Shown: in pieces, positions 9,824 through 18,339 of the stretch
Layout of the letters: every line of letters starts with the position of its first letter
How positions within the stretch are numbered: the first letter of the stretch is position 1
Source: Chthonomonadaceae bacterium
GTDB lineage: Bacteria; Armatimonadota; Fimbriimonadia; Fimbriimonadales; Fimbriimonadaceae
Direction of reading: 5' to 3'
DNA length: 64,000 nucleotides
Assembly (NCBI GenBank): GCA_015709495.1
Contig: CP054189.1
Location: 186,001-250,000 of the forward strand
Translations under genes and position numbers: made by a program
The notes under the pieces: generated by a model
Databases searched by the model: none
What the model was told of the DNA's origin: nothing
The model's input: only the letters and a program-made list of their open reading frames with translations

Positions 9824-10759
9824 ATGTACAGCCTGATTCTCGCCGCTCTGCTCACGCCGATTCAGTACAACTTTCCGGCCCAGAAACCGGTGGTGTACGA
9901 GATGAAGGTCTCGATGCAGGGATACATCCCGGTCTTGGGTGGAAACGAGGGCACGGCGGAGTTGTTTCTGGGGATCGAAGTCGGCGCCCTGCCCCCCGAT
10001 TCTGAGGGCCGGCTGCGAGCCTACAACGACCTCGTCGAAGTGAAGACGGTCTTCAATGGGGCGACCCTTCCTTTCGGACTGGACAGCATCAAGTCGTTCT
10101 TCCCGAAGACGACGGTCAGCCACTCGCCGTACGGCAAGGTTCTCGCCAACGACGCGCCCGACGTTCAGCTTCCCGTGAGGCTCCCCGGACTCGACCCCAA
10201 GCGGTTCCCGGAGATCACCTACCTTCCCCTCGAGTTCCCGGCCGAGGGCGTCGAAATCGGAAAGAGTTGGACGTTCGTGAGGAAGATCGGCCCGGACGAC
10301 ATGGTGTATACGGTCAAGACCCATTCCCTGGACGACGCGTCCGCGAAGTTCGGCGTTTCCGTACAGCAGACCTCACTCACCTATGAAGACGAGGCGGGGG
10401 AACTCGTCGCAGAAGCCGAGGCAATTCGGAAGGTCGAAACGACGCTGACCGGCCAAGGCGAAGTTCACTTCGACCGCAAGAAGGGGATGGCGACCCAAGT
10501 TCGAGTCGTCACGCAGGCTCAGGGCAACGTGACGGACCTCTCCAGCAAGAAGGTTTCCCAGCGCCAACTGACCACCACGCTCGATGTCCGACTCCGAGGC
10601 ACGGGGCCGTCCATCGAACCGAGCCCGAAGAAATCGAGCGAAGCAGCAGGGTGGCAATCGTGGCTGCAACGCGCAGCCGACTTCGCCACCAACGTCTCCC
10701 GGTCCGTGTCGATGGGTTGGAGCCTCCTCAAGGCGTTCTTGGGAATTCGCGTATCGTGA
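9824..10759 (+). CDS. Exported protein of unknown function
   Basis: A 311-residue protein starting with MYSLILAALLTPIQY, a short signal peptide. The mature part looks beta-rich and contains phrases typical of lipid- or surface-layer-type exported proteins (YLPLEFPAEGVEIGKSWTFVRKI; LTGQGEVHFDRKKGMATQV). The C-terminal 50 residues are helical and hydrophobic (WLQRAADFATNVSRSVSMGWSLL in part). No family is recognised with confidence. It is divergent from the pseudokinase-like gene and 63 bases upstream of the PAAR gene, so it may be in the same transcript. Confidence 0.7.
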   Translation: MYSLILAALLTPIQYNFPAQKPVVYEMKVSMQGYIPVLGGNEGTAELFLGIEVGALPPDSEGRLRAYNDLVEVKTVFNGATLPFGLDSIKSFFPKTTVSHSPYGKVLANDAPDVQLPVRLPGLDPKRFPEITYLPLEFPAEGVEIGKSWTFVRKIGPDDMVYTVKTHSLDDASAKFGVSVQQTSLTYEDEAGELVAEAEAIRKVETTLTGQGEVHFDRKKGMATQVRVVTQAQGNVTDLSSKKVSQRQLTTTLDVRLRGTGPSIEPSPKKSSEAAGWQSWLQRAADFATNVSRSVSMGWSLLKAFLGIRVS

Positions 10760-10822
10760 CCCTAAACGAACGATGAGTGCGTTACAATGGGTGATGGAGC
10801 CGGTCGAAGACGGAGATAACCG

Positions 10823-11119
10823 ATGAGCTTTCCCGCAGCGAGAGTTACCGACATGCATACGTGTCCCATGTCGGACGGCCCCAAACCTCATGTGGGAGGG
10901 CCCATCTTGCCTCCCGGATGCCCCACCGTCCTGATCGGCGGCCTTCCCGCTGCGCGGGTGGGTGACCTTGCAACTTGCGTCGGACCTCCCGACACGATCG
11001 TCATGGGAAGCACCACGGTCCTCATCGGCGGCCAGCCCGCGGCGCGAGTCACCAGTACCACGGCTCACGGCGGGCTCGTGATCCCGCCCGGATGTCCTAC
11101 CGTCCTCATCGGAGGCTAG
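10823..11119 (+). CDS. PAAR-domain protein
   Basis: A 98-residue protein made of three PAAR-type repeats: VLIGGLPAARVGD, VLIGGQPAARVTS and a final PTVLIGG, with His and Cys residues (MHTCPM, TCVGPP, TAHGG) suited to metal binding at the spike tip. PAAR proteins sharpen the VgrG-type spike of type VI secretion and related contractile systems, or cap phage spikes. No sheath, tube, VgrG or effector gene is visible, so it is an orphan here. A GGAG sits about 8 bases before the ATG at 10823, and TACAAT at 10783-10788 could be its -10. Confidence 0.88.
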   Translation: MSFPAARVTDMHTCPMSDGPKPHVGGPILPPGCPTVLIGGLPAARVGDLATCVGPPDTIVMGSTTVLIGGQPAARVTSTTAHGGLVIPPGCPTVLIGG

Positions 11120-11178
11120 GCCCTCATACAGCCGATATGATGTTTGCCGGGAATCACCCGACAATTAGGTTGCACGCT

Positions 11179-11535
11179 ATGTATTCCGAGTTGGAGCCGC
11201 CCGAAGCAATCGAGACTTACAAGAAGTCCGTCCAGAAGCACCTCAAGCGGTGCCCGCTTTGCGACACCCTCAATGCGCTTCAGAACGACGAATGCGTCAC
11301 CTGCGGATGGAGCGGGCAGTTTATCCGCTCGCAAGTTCACGTGGTCGACGCGTTTCTCAGGTTGCTCCAGCGGTGCCCTGGCCTAAGCTCGCACCTGAAC
11401 GCCGCAGCGAGAACCCCAGGACCTCGACCTTCGAGACGGGCGCTGGTTCCTTCCCGAACCGCTTCCGTTTGGCAGCGGCTTTCTCGGTTGCTGCGGCAGG
11501 TTCTTGGCCGAAGAACGACCGATTTTCGCGCCTAA
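11179..11535 (+). CDS. Small zinc-ribbon protein
   Basis: A 118-residue protein with one zinc ribbon: CPLC (Cys25, Cys28) and CVTC (Cys39, Cys42) separated by 10 residues. An acidic N-terminus precedes it and a long Arg/Ser/Pro-rich tail follows. No function is recognised. Upstream in-frame ATGs exist at 11137 and 11140; the ATG at 11179 is preferred because TAGGTT (11166-11171) ends exactly 7 bases before it. The tail after about residue 60 is of low information, so the true extent is less certain than the ribbon. Confidence 0.55.
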   Translation: MYSELEPPEAIETYKKSVQKHLKRCPLCDTLNALQNDECVTCGWSGQFIRSQVHVVDAFLRLLQRCPGLSSHLNAAARTPGPRPSRRALVPSRTASVWQRLSRLLRQVLGRRTTDFRA

Positions 11536-11560
11536 AATCGCGCGAGATTTCCCCACCGTC

Positions 11561-11621
11561 TGTGAACAAACGGCCCGCTGCGGACTCGTAGCATGTGGAT
11601 AAGCCATTTCAGTTTTCCACG
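11561..11621. promoter_or_regulatory. Possible DnaA-box cluster upstream of dnaB
   Basis: TGTGGATAA at 11594-11602 is an exact reverse complement of the consensus DnaA box TTATCCACA. Two 7-of-9 matches flank it: TGTGAACAA at 11561-11569 and TTTTCCACG at 11613-11621. All lie in the 166-base gap before dnaB. This may be DnaA control of dnaB; with only one perfect box it is not enough to call an origin. Confidence 0.4.
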
Positions 11622-11669
11622 GGAAAAGTGTCTGTCAAAAATCTTCTCGTCCAGCGCACAGACTTTCGC

Positions 11670-11675
11670 TATAAT
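11670..11675 (+). promoter_or_regulatory. -10 box (TATAAT) of dnaB
   Basis: TATAAT lies 26 bases before the dnaB ATG. The leader begins with a small hairpin (TGGGG-TTGAGA-CCCCA) and lacks an obvious Shine-Dalgarno. Confidence 0.55.
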
Positions 11676-11701
11676 GGGGTTGAGACCCCAAGCGAGCCGA
11701 C

Positions 11702-13069
11702 ATGAAAGCACTGCACGAAGGACCAGCCCCACTTTATAGCGTCGAGGCCGAGATGAGCGCTCTCGGAGCAGCGATGTTTGGAGAGCGTCCGGCCGAACTC
11801 GTCCTCAAGCTCGTCGACGACGATGACTGGTACTTCCCCGCTCACCGCGACATCTATGTGGCGATGCGGCAGTTGCAGATGGACAACAAGCCGATCGACA
11901 TGGTCACGGTCAAACAGGAGTTGATCCGCCGGGGCAAGTTGGAGGCGGTCGGCGGGGAGGACTACCTGATCGCCGTCGCGGAGTTCGTCCCGACGCCCGC
12001 CAATGCCGAAACGTATGCTCGACTGGTCAGGGAGGCGGCCACCCTCCGCAGACTCGAAGCCGCGGGGCACGAGATCGTGAAGGTGGTCCGCGGTCCGGAC
12101 GAAACGGTCGAGGAAAAGGTCAAGTTAGCCGAACAAAAGGTGTACCAAGTGGGCATTCGGGAGATGGGTAAGGAGTTCATCCCGATGCCCAACCTCGCTG
12201 CCGACGTGATGAACGACCTCGACCTGATCTTGGAGTCAGGCTCGGAGACTCTCGGCATCACAACGGGATTTTATGACCTCGACGAAATGGTCCAGGGGTT
12301 TCATCCGGGCGACTTCGTCATCATCGCCGCGCGGCCCTCGATGGGAAAGACCGCGCTCGTCCTAAGCATGGCGCTTCACGTCGCGGAACTCGCCGCCGAA
12401 CAGGGCAAGGGCTCCGTAGCGTTCTTTTCGTTGGAAATGAGCGGCAAACAGCTTGCCAAGCGGCTCGTTTCTATGCTGAGCCGAATCTCAATGCACAGCA
12501 TGAGGCGTACCGACCTCAACGATAACACCCTCAAGCAGCTCGCCGACGCTTGCGAACACCTCTACAGCTTGCCCATCTACGTCGATGAGACCTCCGACAC
12601 CACGCCGCTCGACGCCCTCGCCAAGTGCCGGAGACTCCAGCGCGAACACGGGCTCTCGTTGGTCGTGGTGGACTACCTTCAGCTCATGCGCTATCACCGC
12701 AAGACCGAGAACCGGGTTCAAGAAATCAGCGAGATCGCCCGCTCGCTCAAGGCGATGGCGAAGGAACTCAAGGTGCCCGTGATCGCCCTAAGCCAACTCA
12801 ACCGAAGCGTCGAATCGCGCGACAAGAAGATGCCGCAACTCAGCGACCTGCGGGAGTCCGGCTCGATCGAAGCGGAAGCCGACGTCGTGGGTTTGATCTA
12901 TCGGGAGCAATACTACAAGGATCGGGAGTCGCCCGATGAAGCGCGCCGCGAGGCGGACCACACCGAAGTTGCGAGCATCATCATCGCCAAACACCGAAAC
13001 GGCCCGACGGGGTTTGTCAAGCTGGGATTCCAAGCCACCTACGCTCGGTTCGTCAACATCAAGCTGTAG
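11702..13069 (+). CDS. dnaB: Replicative DNA helicase DnaB
   Basis: The hexameric 5'-3' helicase that unwinds DNA at the replication fork and recruits primase. At 455 residues it is a normal length. Residues 1-110 form the N-terminal helical domain (SVEAEMSALGAAMF). The RecA-like motor domain follows, with Walker A RPSMGKTA (211-218), Walker B LVVVDYLQLM, the sensor IALSQLNRSVE and the arginine-finger region near the C-terminus (IIAKHRNGPTGFVKLGF). No intein is present. It heads a dnaB-purD-purB run on the same strand and has a TATAAT promoter and DnaA-like boxes upstream. Confidence 0.97.
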   Translation: MKALHEGPAPLYSVEAEMSALGAAMFGERPAELVLKLVDDDDWYFPAHRDIYVAMRQLQMDNKPIDMVTVKQELIRRGKLEAVGGEDYLIAVAEFVPTPANAETYARLVREAATLRRLEAAGHEIVKVVRGPDETVEEKVKLAEQKVYQVGIREMGKEFIPMPNLAADVMNDLDLILESGSETLGITTGFYDLDEMVQGFHPGDFVIIAARPSMGKTALVLSMALHVAELAAEQGKGSVAFFSLEMSGKQLAKRLVSMLSRISMHSMRRTDLNDNTLKQLADACEHLYSLPIYVDETSDTTPLDALAKCRRLQREHGLSLVVVDYLQLMRYHRKTENRVQEISEIARSLKAMAKELKVPVIALSQLNRSVESRDKKMPQLSDLRESGSIEAEADVVGLIYREQYYKDRESPDEARREADHTEVASIIIAKHRNGPTGFVKLGFQATYARFVNIKL

Positions 13070-13107
13070 GCTCGCGGTACAGTCTCTGGGGTCGGAAAGA
13101 TTTCAAT

Positions 13108-14349
13108 ATGCGAATACTGATCGTCGGTTCAGGGGGGCGCGAGCACGCCCTCGCCTGGAAGCTTGCCCAGGAAGCTGAGGTTCATGCGTCCCCCGGCAAC
13201 CCCGGAATCGCCGAGTGCGCCCAATGCCACCTGGCTTCGCCTTCGATCGCCGATCTCACGGCCCTTGCAAAGAACCTATCTCCCGACCTCGTCGTCGTCG
13301 GACCCGAGGCGCCACTCATCGCTGGGCTGGCCGACTCCCTCCGAACGCACGAAATCCCGACCTTCGGGGTCGATGCGGCTGGCGCGCAACTCGAGGGCTC
13401 GAAGGCGTTTTCGAAGGAGCTGATGCGGGCGGCGGGAGTGCCTACGGCACGGTACCTTACGGTGTCCGAAGCTGACGAGGCGCGGGAGTTCGCCCGACAG
13501 AGTTATCTCGAAGGAAGGCAGCTCGCTGTAAAGGTGAGCGGGCCTGCCCTCGGTAAGGGGGTTGCCGTCTGCGACAGCCTCGAAATGGCCCTCGAAGAGA
13601 TCGATCGCGCCCTCGTGCGAGGTGAATTCGGCGAGGCCGGGCGGAAGCTCGTGCTCGAAGAGCGCCTTTTCGGACGCGAGTTCAGCCTGATGTGCCTTTG
13701 CTCAGGCGAGCGTTTTGTCAGCCTCCCGCTCGCTCAAGACTACAAGCGTGCGTGGGAGGGCGATGCCGGACCGAACACGGGAGGAATGGGGAGCTATTCG
13801 CCGGTCGAATGGGTCGACGATGGGCTCGTCCACGAGACGGAACGCCGGGTGATCGCTCCGCTTCTTACCGGGCTAAGGAATCGCGGAATCGACTACCGCG
13901 GAGCCCTCTTTGCAGGGCTGATGGTCGTGGAGGGCGAGCCGTTCTGCCTGGAGTACAACGTGCGTTTCGGCGACCCGGAAACCCAGAGCGTCATGCCCAG
14001 GTTGGGCGACGGATTCGCAGATTCGCTTCTTGGCGTTGCCCTGGGGCGTCCTCCGCAGCCGATAGCCGTGCGCGATCTCGCTTGCGTTACCGTAATCGTT
14101 GCCTCGCGGGGCTATCCCGGCGCGATCGAAAAGGGCCTCCCCATCGAAGTCGGACCGGTAGCCGACGATGCCCTCCTCTTCCACGCCGGCACCGCCGTCA
14201 GCGAGGGGCGCTGGGTGACCGCCGGGGGGAGGGTGATGGGGGCCACTGGGCTTGGTCCCGACCTCCCCGCCGCACGAAGCGCCGCCTACCGAGCTGCCGA
14301 GCAAGTGAGATTCGAGGGCGCCTGGTTCCGCCCCGACATCGGCAACTGA
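13108..14349 (+). CDS. purD: Phosphoribosylamine-glycine ligase (GARS) PurD
   Basis: Catalyses the second step of de novo purine synthesis, joining glycine to phosphoribosylamine with ATP. At 413 residues it has the usual length. The N-terminal pre-ATP-grasp domain starts MRILIVGSGGREHALAWKL. The ATP-grasp domain contains LAVKVSGPALGKGVAV, and the family signature is YNVRFGDPETQSVMPRL. The C-terminus contains GRVMGATGLG. TACAGT at 13078-13083 may be a local -10. It is followed after 30 bases by purB, another purine gene. Confidence 0.97.
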   Translation: MRILIVGSGGREHALAWKLAQEAEVHASPGNPGIAECAQCHLASPSIADLTALAKNLSPDLVVVGPEAPLIAGLADSLRTHEIPTFGVDAAGAQLEGSKAFSKELMRAAGVPTARYLTVSEADEAREFARQSYLEGRQLAVKVSGPALGKGVAVCDSLEMALEEIDRALVRGEFGEAGRKLVLEERLFGREFSLMCLCSGERFVSLPLAQDYKRAWEGDAGPNTGGMGSYSPVEWVDDGLVHETERRVIAPLLTGLRNRGIDYRGALFAGLMVVEGEPFCLEYNVRFGDPETQSVMPRLGDGFADSLLGVALGRPPQPIAVRDLACVTVIVASRGYPGAIEKGLPIEVGPVADDALLFHAGTAVSEGRWVTAGGRVMGATGLGPDLPAARSAAYRAAEQVRFEGAWFRPDIGN

Positions 14350-14379
14350 TCGCCGAGCAAGGTACGATCAAGCCCTCCC

Positions 14380-15660
14380 ATGATCGAGCGATACTGCACG
14401 CCCGAAATGACCGCGATTTGGTCCCGCGAGTCCAAGTACAGCCGCTGGCTCGAGGTCGAAATCGCCGTGTGCGAAGCTTGGGCCGAAGAAGGCGTAATCC
14501 CCCGCGACGAACTGGACCAGATTCGATCTCGCGCTTCTTTTTCGCTGGCGAGATGTGACGAACTGGAGAAGGAGACCCGGCACGACCTGATGGCTTTCGT
14601 GCGAAACGTCAGCGAGAACGTGGGCCAACCCGCTGCTCGGTGGATTCACTTTGGGATCACGAGCTACGACGTGATCGACTCCGCGCTCGGGATGATGCTC
14701 CGGGATTCTTGCGACCTCGTTCAGAACTCCCTCGCAAACGTTCAAGTTTCGATTTTGAACTTATTCAACCAACACGGAGGCGTACCCTGCATCGGCCGCA
14801 CGCACGGTATCCACGCCGAACCGATTACGTTCGGACATAAACTGCAAGGTTGGAGCAAAGAGTTAGATCGCTCCCGCAATCGGGTCGAAGCGGCGAAGGG
14901 CGAAATCGCCGTCGGCAAAGTCTCTGGCGCTGTCGGGATTCACGCCCATGTCTCTCCGGCGATGGAATTCAGGATTTGCAAAGGTTTGGGGCTTCAACCT
15001 GACCCTAACAGCACGCAGATCGTCGCGCGTGACCGCCATGCGAACCTCCTTTGCGCGTTGGCGGTTATGGCCGGCAGCGTCGAACGCATCGCCACCGAAC
15101 TCCGTAACCTTCAACGCACGGAGATCCTCGAGGTCCAGGAAGAGTTTGCCAAAGGTCAAACGGGCTCGAGCGCGATGCCGCACAAGAGGAATCCGTGGAA
15201 CTCGGAGACTCTTTGCGGGTTGGCACGAGTGGTTCGCGGCAACGCCCACGCGATGCTCGAGTCCGTGATGACGTGGCATGAGCGCGACCTTTCGAATAGC
15301 TCGCTCGAACGGATTGTACTGCCTGATACGTTTCAACTTATTCACTTCATGCTCGTGCGGCTCTCACGAATCCTCGATGGACTGGTGGTTTTGCCTGAGA
15401 ACATGGACGCCAACCTGAGGAAGATGGGTGATTTGGTCTTCAGCGAGCACCTGATGGTCGCATTGATTCGCGCAGGTTTATCGCGTGAAGATGCCTATAA
15501 GAAGGCACAGCAGCACGCCGCGCGCGCATGGGATGGCGTGGACTTCCGAACGTCCGTCTGGGAAGACTCGGAAATCCGCGATCGAATCGGAGACGAGGAA
15601 CTGAAACTCGTGTTCGACCTTGCGCATCACCTTCGACACGCTCCCCAGAACATCGGATGA
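14380..15660 (+). CDS. purB: Adenylosuccinate lyase PurB
   Basis: Catalyses two steps of purine synthesis: cleavage of SAICAR to AICAR, and of adenylosuccinate to AMP. A 426-residue member of the fumarase/aspartase superfamily. The signature loop GSSAMPHKRNPWNSE holds the catalytic Ser, and the conserved GRTHGIHAEPITFG carries an active-site His. The ATG at 14380 gives the canonical start MIERYCTPEM. TACGAT at 14363-14368 ends 11 bases upstream and may give purB its own promoter in addition to read-through from purD. Confidence 0.97.
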   Translation: MIERYCTPEMTAIWSRESKYSRWLEVEIAVCEAWAEEGVIPRDELDQIRSRASFSLARCDELEKETRHDLMAFVRNVSENVGQPAARWIHFGITSYDVIDSALGMMLRDSCDLVQNSLANVQVSILNLFNQHGGVPCIGRTHGIHAEPITFGHKLQGWSKELDRSRNRVEAAKGEIAVGKVSGAVGIHAHVSPAMEFRICKGLGLQPDPNSTQIVARDRHANLLCALAVMAGSVERIATELRNLQRTEILEVQEEFAKGQTGSSAMPHKRNPWNSETLCGLARVVRGNAHAMLESVMTWHERDLSNSSLERIVLPDTFQLIHFMLVRLSRILDGLVVLPENMDANLRKMGDLVFSEHLMVALIRAGLSREDAYKKAQQHAARAWDGVDFRTSVWEDSEIRDRIGDEELKLVFDLAHHLRHAPQNIG

Positions 15661-15713
15661 GAAACGCCGACGCGAGCTCGGTCCTTCGAACCCGGCAAAA
15701 CGCGAAAGGAACA

Positions 15714-16025
15714 ATGCGCGTCAGAAAGGTTGTGAGAACGTCGATCTTGGCGCTGATTTGCCTTCTGTCGGCTTGGAGTTGGGCGCAAACGCCCCCAACG
15801 GCCCCGCCGCAACCGATTCGTCTGCAGGTGCGTCACGCCGACCCTTGGGTCATCAAGCTGATGCTCGAAGGCGGCAGCGTGGTTTCGCCGGAGATGAGCA
15901 CGCTTTTCGGGTTCTTGGGAGCGCCGCCGAACACTGGCAATGCGGTCAACCGCCTCTTCCAGAATGGGACCCTGATCGTCAATCCGACCGACAACAGCAT
16001 CTGGTTCTTCCCCGATAGGCCGTAG
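15714..16025 (+). CDS. Small exported protein with a secretin N-domain-like segment
   Basis: A 103-residue protein. Residues 1-24 are a signal peptide (RTSILALICLLSAWSWAQ). The mature part, IRLQVRHADPWVIKLMLEGG then TLIVNPTDNSIWFFPD, resembles one N1/STN-type domain of secretins (VKYADP...VLxxL; NSIVV), but no secretin barrel follows. It could be a stand-alone periplasmic protein; the domain match is by eye. The ATG at 15714 has AAAGGA just upstream. It follows purB by 53 bases. Confidence 0.65.
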   Translation: MRVRKVVRTSILALICLLSAWSWAQTPPTAPPQPIRLQVRHADPWVIKLMLEGGSVVSPEMSTLFGFLGAPPNTGNAVNRLFQNGTLIVNPTDNSIWFFPDRP

Positions 16026-16191
16026 TCGCCCCGCCCTTGGCCCCCAAGAAAGGCGCCCTTAGGCATATTTGACAGCTTTTCGCCGCGCTGCCCACCCGCC
16101 CACGCCGAAAGCAGGGAAGTTTGACAAAGTCCAGGAACCCAAGGGCGATTCGAGTTGTTGGATAGACCGGCAGGTACACTCCGCCCAATTC

Positions 16192-16755
16192 ATGCTCCGG
16201 GGCAGGCGCAACCACAGGGAAGCCTTCGAGCGCGAAGCGGAGCGGGTGTTCTCGTCACTTTTCGGAACCGCTTTGCGATTGACTCGTTCGCGCGAGGAGG
16301 CCGAAGACCTAACGCAAGAAGCCATCGTACGGGCGTACGAGGCGTTCGAGAGGTTCGACGGCGCTAATTTCAAGGCTTGGATTCTTCGGATTCTGACGAA
16401 CCTATTTATCAATCGGTATCGCCAGAAGCAACGGACGCCTTCGACGGCATCGCTCGAAGAAGACGGCATTTACGAGCCTATGGCGCCGGAGGGCCTTGAG
16501 CCAGACCGGGAGTTGTTCGACCAACTCGTAGGAGAGGAGGTCGAGGCGGCGCTCGGCAACGTGCCCGAGGACTTCCGAATGGCGGTGGTGTTGAGCGACA
16601 TCGAAGGACTGACGTACCAAGAGATCGCCGACGCTACCGGAGTGCCGATTGGGACCGTTAGGTCCCGACTTGCGCGAGGAAGGGCGATTCTGAGGCGCGA
16701 ACTGGAATCTTATGCGCGAAAAGAAGGTTATTTGAAAGAAGGAACGATTGAATGA
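16192..16755 (+). CDS. ECF-type RNA polymerase sigma factor
   Basis: A 187-residue sigma-70-family factor. Region 2 is FGTALRLTRSREEAEDLTQE followed by AYEAFERFDGANFKAWILRI, typical of ECF sigma factors. Region 4 is VVLSDIEGLTYQEIADATG with VPIGTVRSRLARGR, the recognition helix. It has no extra domains. The ATG at 16192 is preceded by TACACT (16175-16180). The next gene starts on its stop codon (ATGA) and encodes a membrane protein of anti-sigma type, so the pair is a sigma/anti-sigma switch for envelope or stress signals. A GGAACC at 16134-16139 resembles an ECF -35, but no matching -10 was seen. Confidence 0.93.
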   Translation: MLRGRRNHREAFEREAERVFSSLFGTALRLTRSREEAEDLTQEAIVRAYEAFERFDGANFKAWILRILTNLFINRYRQKQRTPSTASLEEDGIYEPMAPEGLEPDRELFDQLVGEEVEAALGNVPEDFRMAVVLSDIEGLTYQEIADATGVPIGTVRSRLARGRAILRRELESYARKEGYLKEGTIE

Positions 16756-17483
16756 GCGATTGGCTCGAAATCCACGCATTGGCTGATAACGAACTGGACG
16801 CCGAATCAGAGGCTGAAGCCCGAAAGGCGGTCGAGGGCTCGCCTGCGGCGGCCTCCGAGTACCGATCTGTCCGGACGGTCAAGGAAACGCTCGCATCGAA
16901 AGCGGTCCAGGCCGAGGTTTCGGACGCTTGGAAGAAGTGCCGAGGTCGGCTCGATGAAATCGACAAGACGCACCGCGCCGAGTCGTTTGTGGGCAGGTTC
17001 TCGTGGGCGTTGAGCGGCCTTTTCGTGGTGGCCCTCGTCTCGACCGCGATCTACAATCGCACCGTCAACCCCCAAGCTCTCCGCACAGGCGATGTGGCTC
17101 GGATGGTGGCGGGTTTAGCTCCGCAGTATTCCTCGAGCCAGGGGCAGCCCCAAGACATGAGCACATGGGTGAAGAGCTCCCCCGTAACGCTCGATACTGG
17201 CAGCCTCAAGGTCATGGCTTACGCCGAGGGGCACTACCGGGAGCATCCCGTGGCCATGATTCAGCTTTCGGACCGTGAGGGGAATCTCGCTCTCGTGGTC
17301 GTTCGAGGCGCGGGAAGGCTCGAAGGCGGCGAACCGATGCTGGGCTACAGCGGCTATCAGTCGGGCCAGATCGATACGCTCAACTTCGTTGCATGGCAGG
17401 ATCGGGGTTACAGCCTGATGATTATGGGTCCCCGGCCGCATGAAGACCTTCGCAGCACGGCAGAGTCCATCCGACTTCGGTAG
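16752..17483 (+). CDS. Membrane anti-sigma factor
   Basis: 243 residues with one transmembrane helix at 83-101 (FSWALSGLFVVALVSTAIY). The cytoplasmic N-terminus starts IHALADNELDAESEAEARK, which resembles the anti-sigma domain opening, though without the His-Cys-Cys zinc site of zf-HC2 proteins. The 140-residue outer part has no recognised domain and may sense the signal. Its ATG overlaps the sigma factor stop by four bases, as is common for cognate pairs. The anti-sigma role is inferred from this context. A hairpin at 17522-17550 follows the gene. Confidence 0.8.
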   Translation: MSDWLEIHALADNELDAESEAEARKAVEGSPAAASEYRSVRTVKETLASKAVQAEVSDAWKKCRGRLDEIDKTHRAESFVGRFSWALSGLFVVALVSTAIYNRTVNPQALRTGDVARMVAGLAPQYSSSQGQPQDMSTWVKSSPVTLDTGSLKVMAYAEGHYREHPVAMIQLSDREGNLALVVVRGAGRLEGGEPMLGYSGYQSGQIDTLNFVAWQDRGYSLMIMGPRPHEDLRSTAESIRLR

Positions 17484-17521
17484 CTTAGGTGCCCGCGCCG
17501 CCAGCCTCCCCACCAGCACCA

Positions 17522-17550
17522 AGGCCGCCCAGAGAGTATCTGAGCGGCCT
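17522..17550. terminator. Bidirectional hairpin between convergent genes
   Basis: AGGCCGC pairs with GCGGCCT (7 bp), then after one mismatch CAGA pairs with TCTG (4 bp) around a 5-base loop. It sits between the ends of the anti-sigma gene (17483) and the leftward LTxxQ gene (17580). No T-run follows, so termination is inferred from position and stem strength. Confidence 0.6.
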
Positions 17551-17579
17551 CGGTAGCTTGTAGTAAGGCTGGGACCGAA

Positions 17580-18296
17580 TTACCGATCGACTGGCGGATC
17601 GGCCTTGAACGGCTTCCCGGCCATCTCTTTGAGCTTGGCTCGCTGCCCGTCGGTGAGCACCTTGCCCAGTTCCGCATCGAGAACCTCGTTGTTCTTCTGC
17701 ATCCTCTCTCGGAGTTGATCGCGGTCCATTCCGCCATCGCGCATCTCTTGGAACAGGCTCTGATTCGCCTCGGCCTGCTTGGCCTGTAAGTCGGCGATTT
17801 TAGCCTTCTGCTGATCGCTGATGCCGAGTTCCTTTTGCACGTCGGGCATCGTGACCGCTCGGTTGCCGGCGAGTTGAACGCGAATCTCGAAAAGTCGCTT
17901 CGACTGCTCAGGAGTGAGAATCTTGTCGACCTCCTTCTTCTGAGCGGCTTGGTACTTCTCCATCATCGCCTGCATCTCTTGCCGATCGGGAGGACCGCCC
18001 CCTCCCATCATGTCCTGCATGGCGGCTCGAATCTCTTCCCGAGACTTCTCTTGCAGCGCCTGCAACTTGCTCTTTTGGTCGGGCGTGAGATTGAGGTCCC
18101 GTTGGACGTCGTCTCGATTCAGGAGTCCGAGGCCGCTCGTGTCCGAACCGCCGAATTGACCTCCAAACCCTCGCTGTCCACCGAAGCCCCCTCGGCCCTG
18201 ACCGCCGCCTTGGGCTGGCGCAAGCGCAGCTGCTGCCGCCAAAGCGCTCACCGCCAGAATGGCAATCACTGATCGTTTCCAGTTCATCGTCGTCAT
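17580..18296 (-). CDS. Exported LTxxQ (Spy/CpxP-like) helical protein
   Basis: A 238-residue protein with a signal peptide (RSVIAILAVSALAAAAALAPAQ) followed by a Gly/Arg/Phe/Gln-rich stretch (GRGGFGGQRGFGGQFGG). The rest is a long charged helical region with LTPDQKSKL, LTPEQSKRL and LTDGQRAKL, the LTxxQ repeats of periplasmic Spy/CpxP proteins, which act as chaperones or stress sensors. It is the last gene of the type II secretion operon, 43 bases after the secretin, and the Gly-rich stretch resembles linkers in that secretin. A role in secretin assembly is only inferred. A second LTxxQ protein is at 60595-61305. Confidence 0.8.
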   Translation of the reverse strand: MTTMNWKRSVIAILAVSALAAAAALAPAQGGGQGRGGFGGQRGFGGQFGGSDTSGLGLLNRDDVQRDLNLTPDQKSKLQALQEKSREEIRAAMQDMMGGGGPPDRQEMQAMMEKYQAAQKKEVDKILTPEQSKRLFEIRVQLAGNRAVTMPDVQKELGISDQQKAKIADLQAKQAEANQSLFQEMRDGGMDRDQLRERMQKNNEVLDAELGKVLTDGQRAKLKEMAGKPFKADPPVDR

Positions 18297-18339
18297 CTCC
18301 TACTTGTCTCGCATCCCCCGCTTAGGGAGGGGAATTCGT

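Noticed and set aside
10823-11119. Type VI secretion locus
   Set aside because: Only the PAAR gene is present; no sheath, tube, ATPase or VgrG gene nearby.
11536-11701. Replication origin
   Set aside because: Only one perfect DnaA box and no visible dnaA, dnaN or clear unwinding element; not enough to call.
16069-16126. Two TTGACA -35-like boxes before the ECF sigma factor (16069 and 16121)
   Set aside because: No -10 hexamer lies at the right distance for either.
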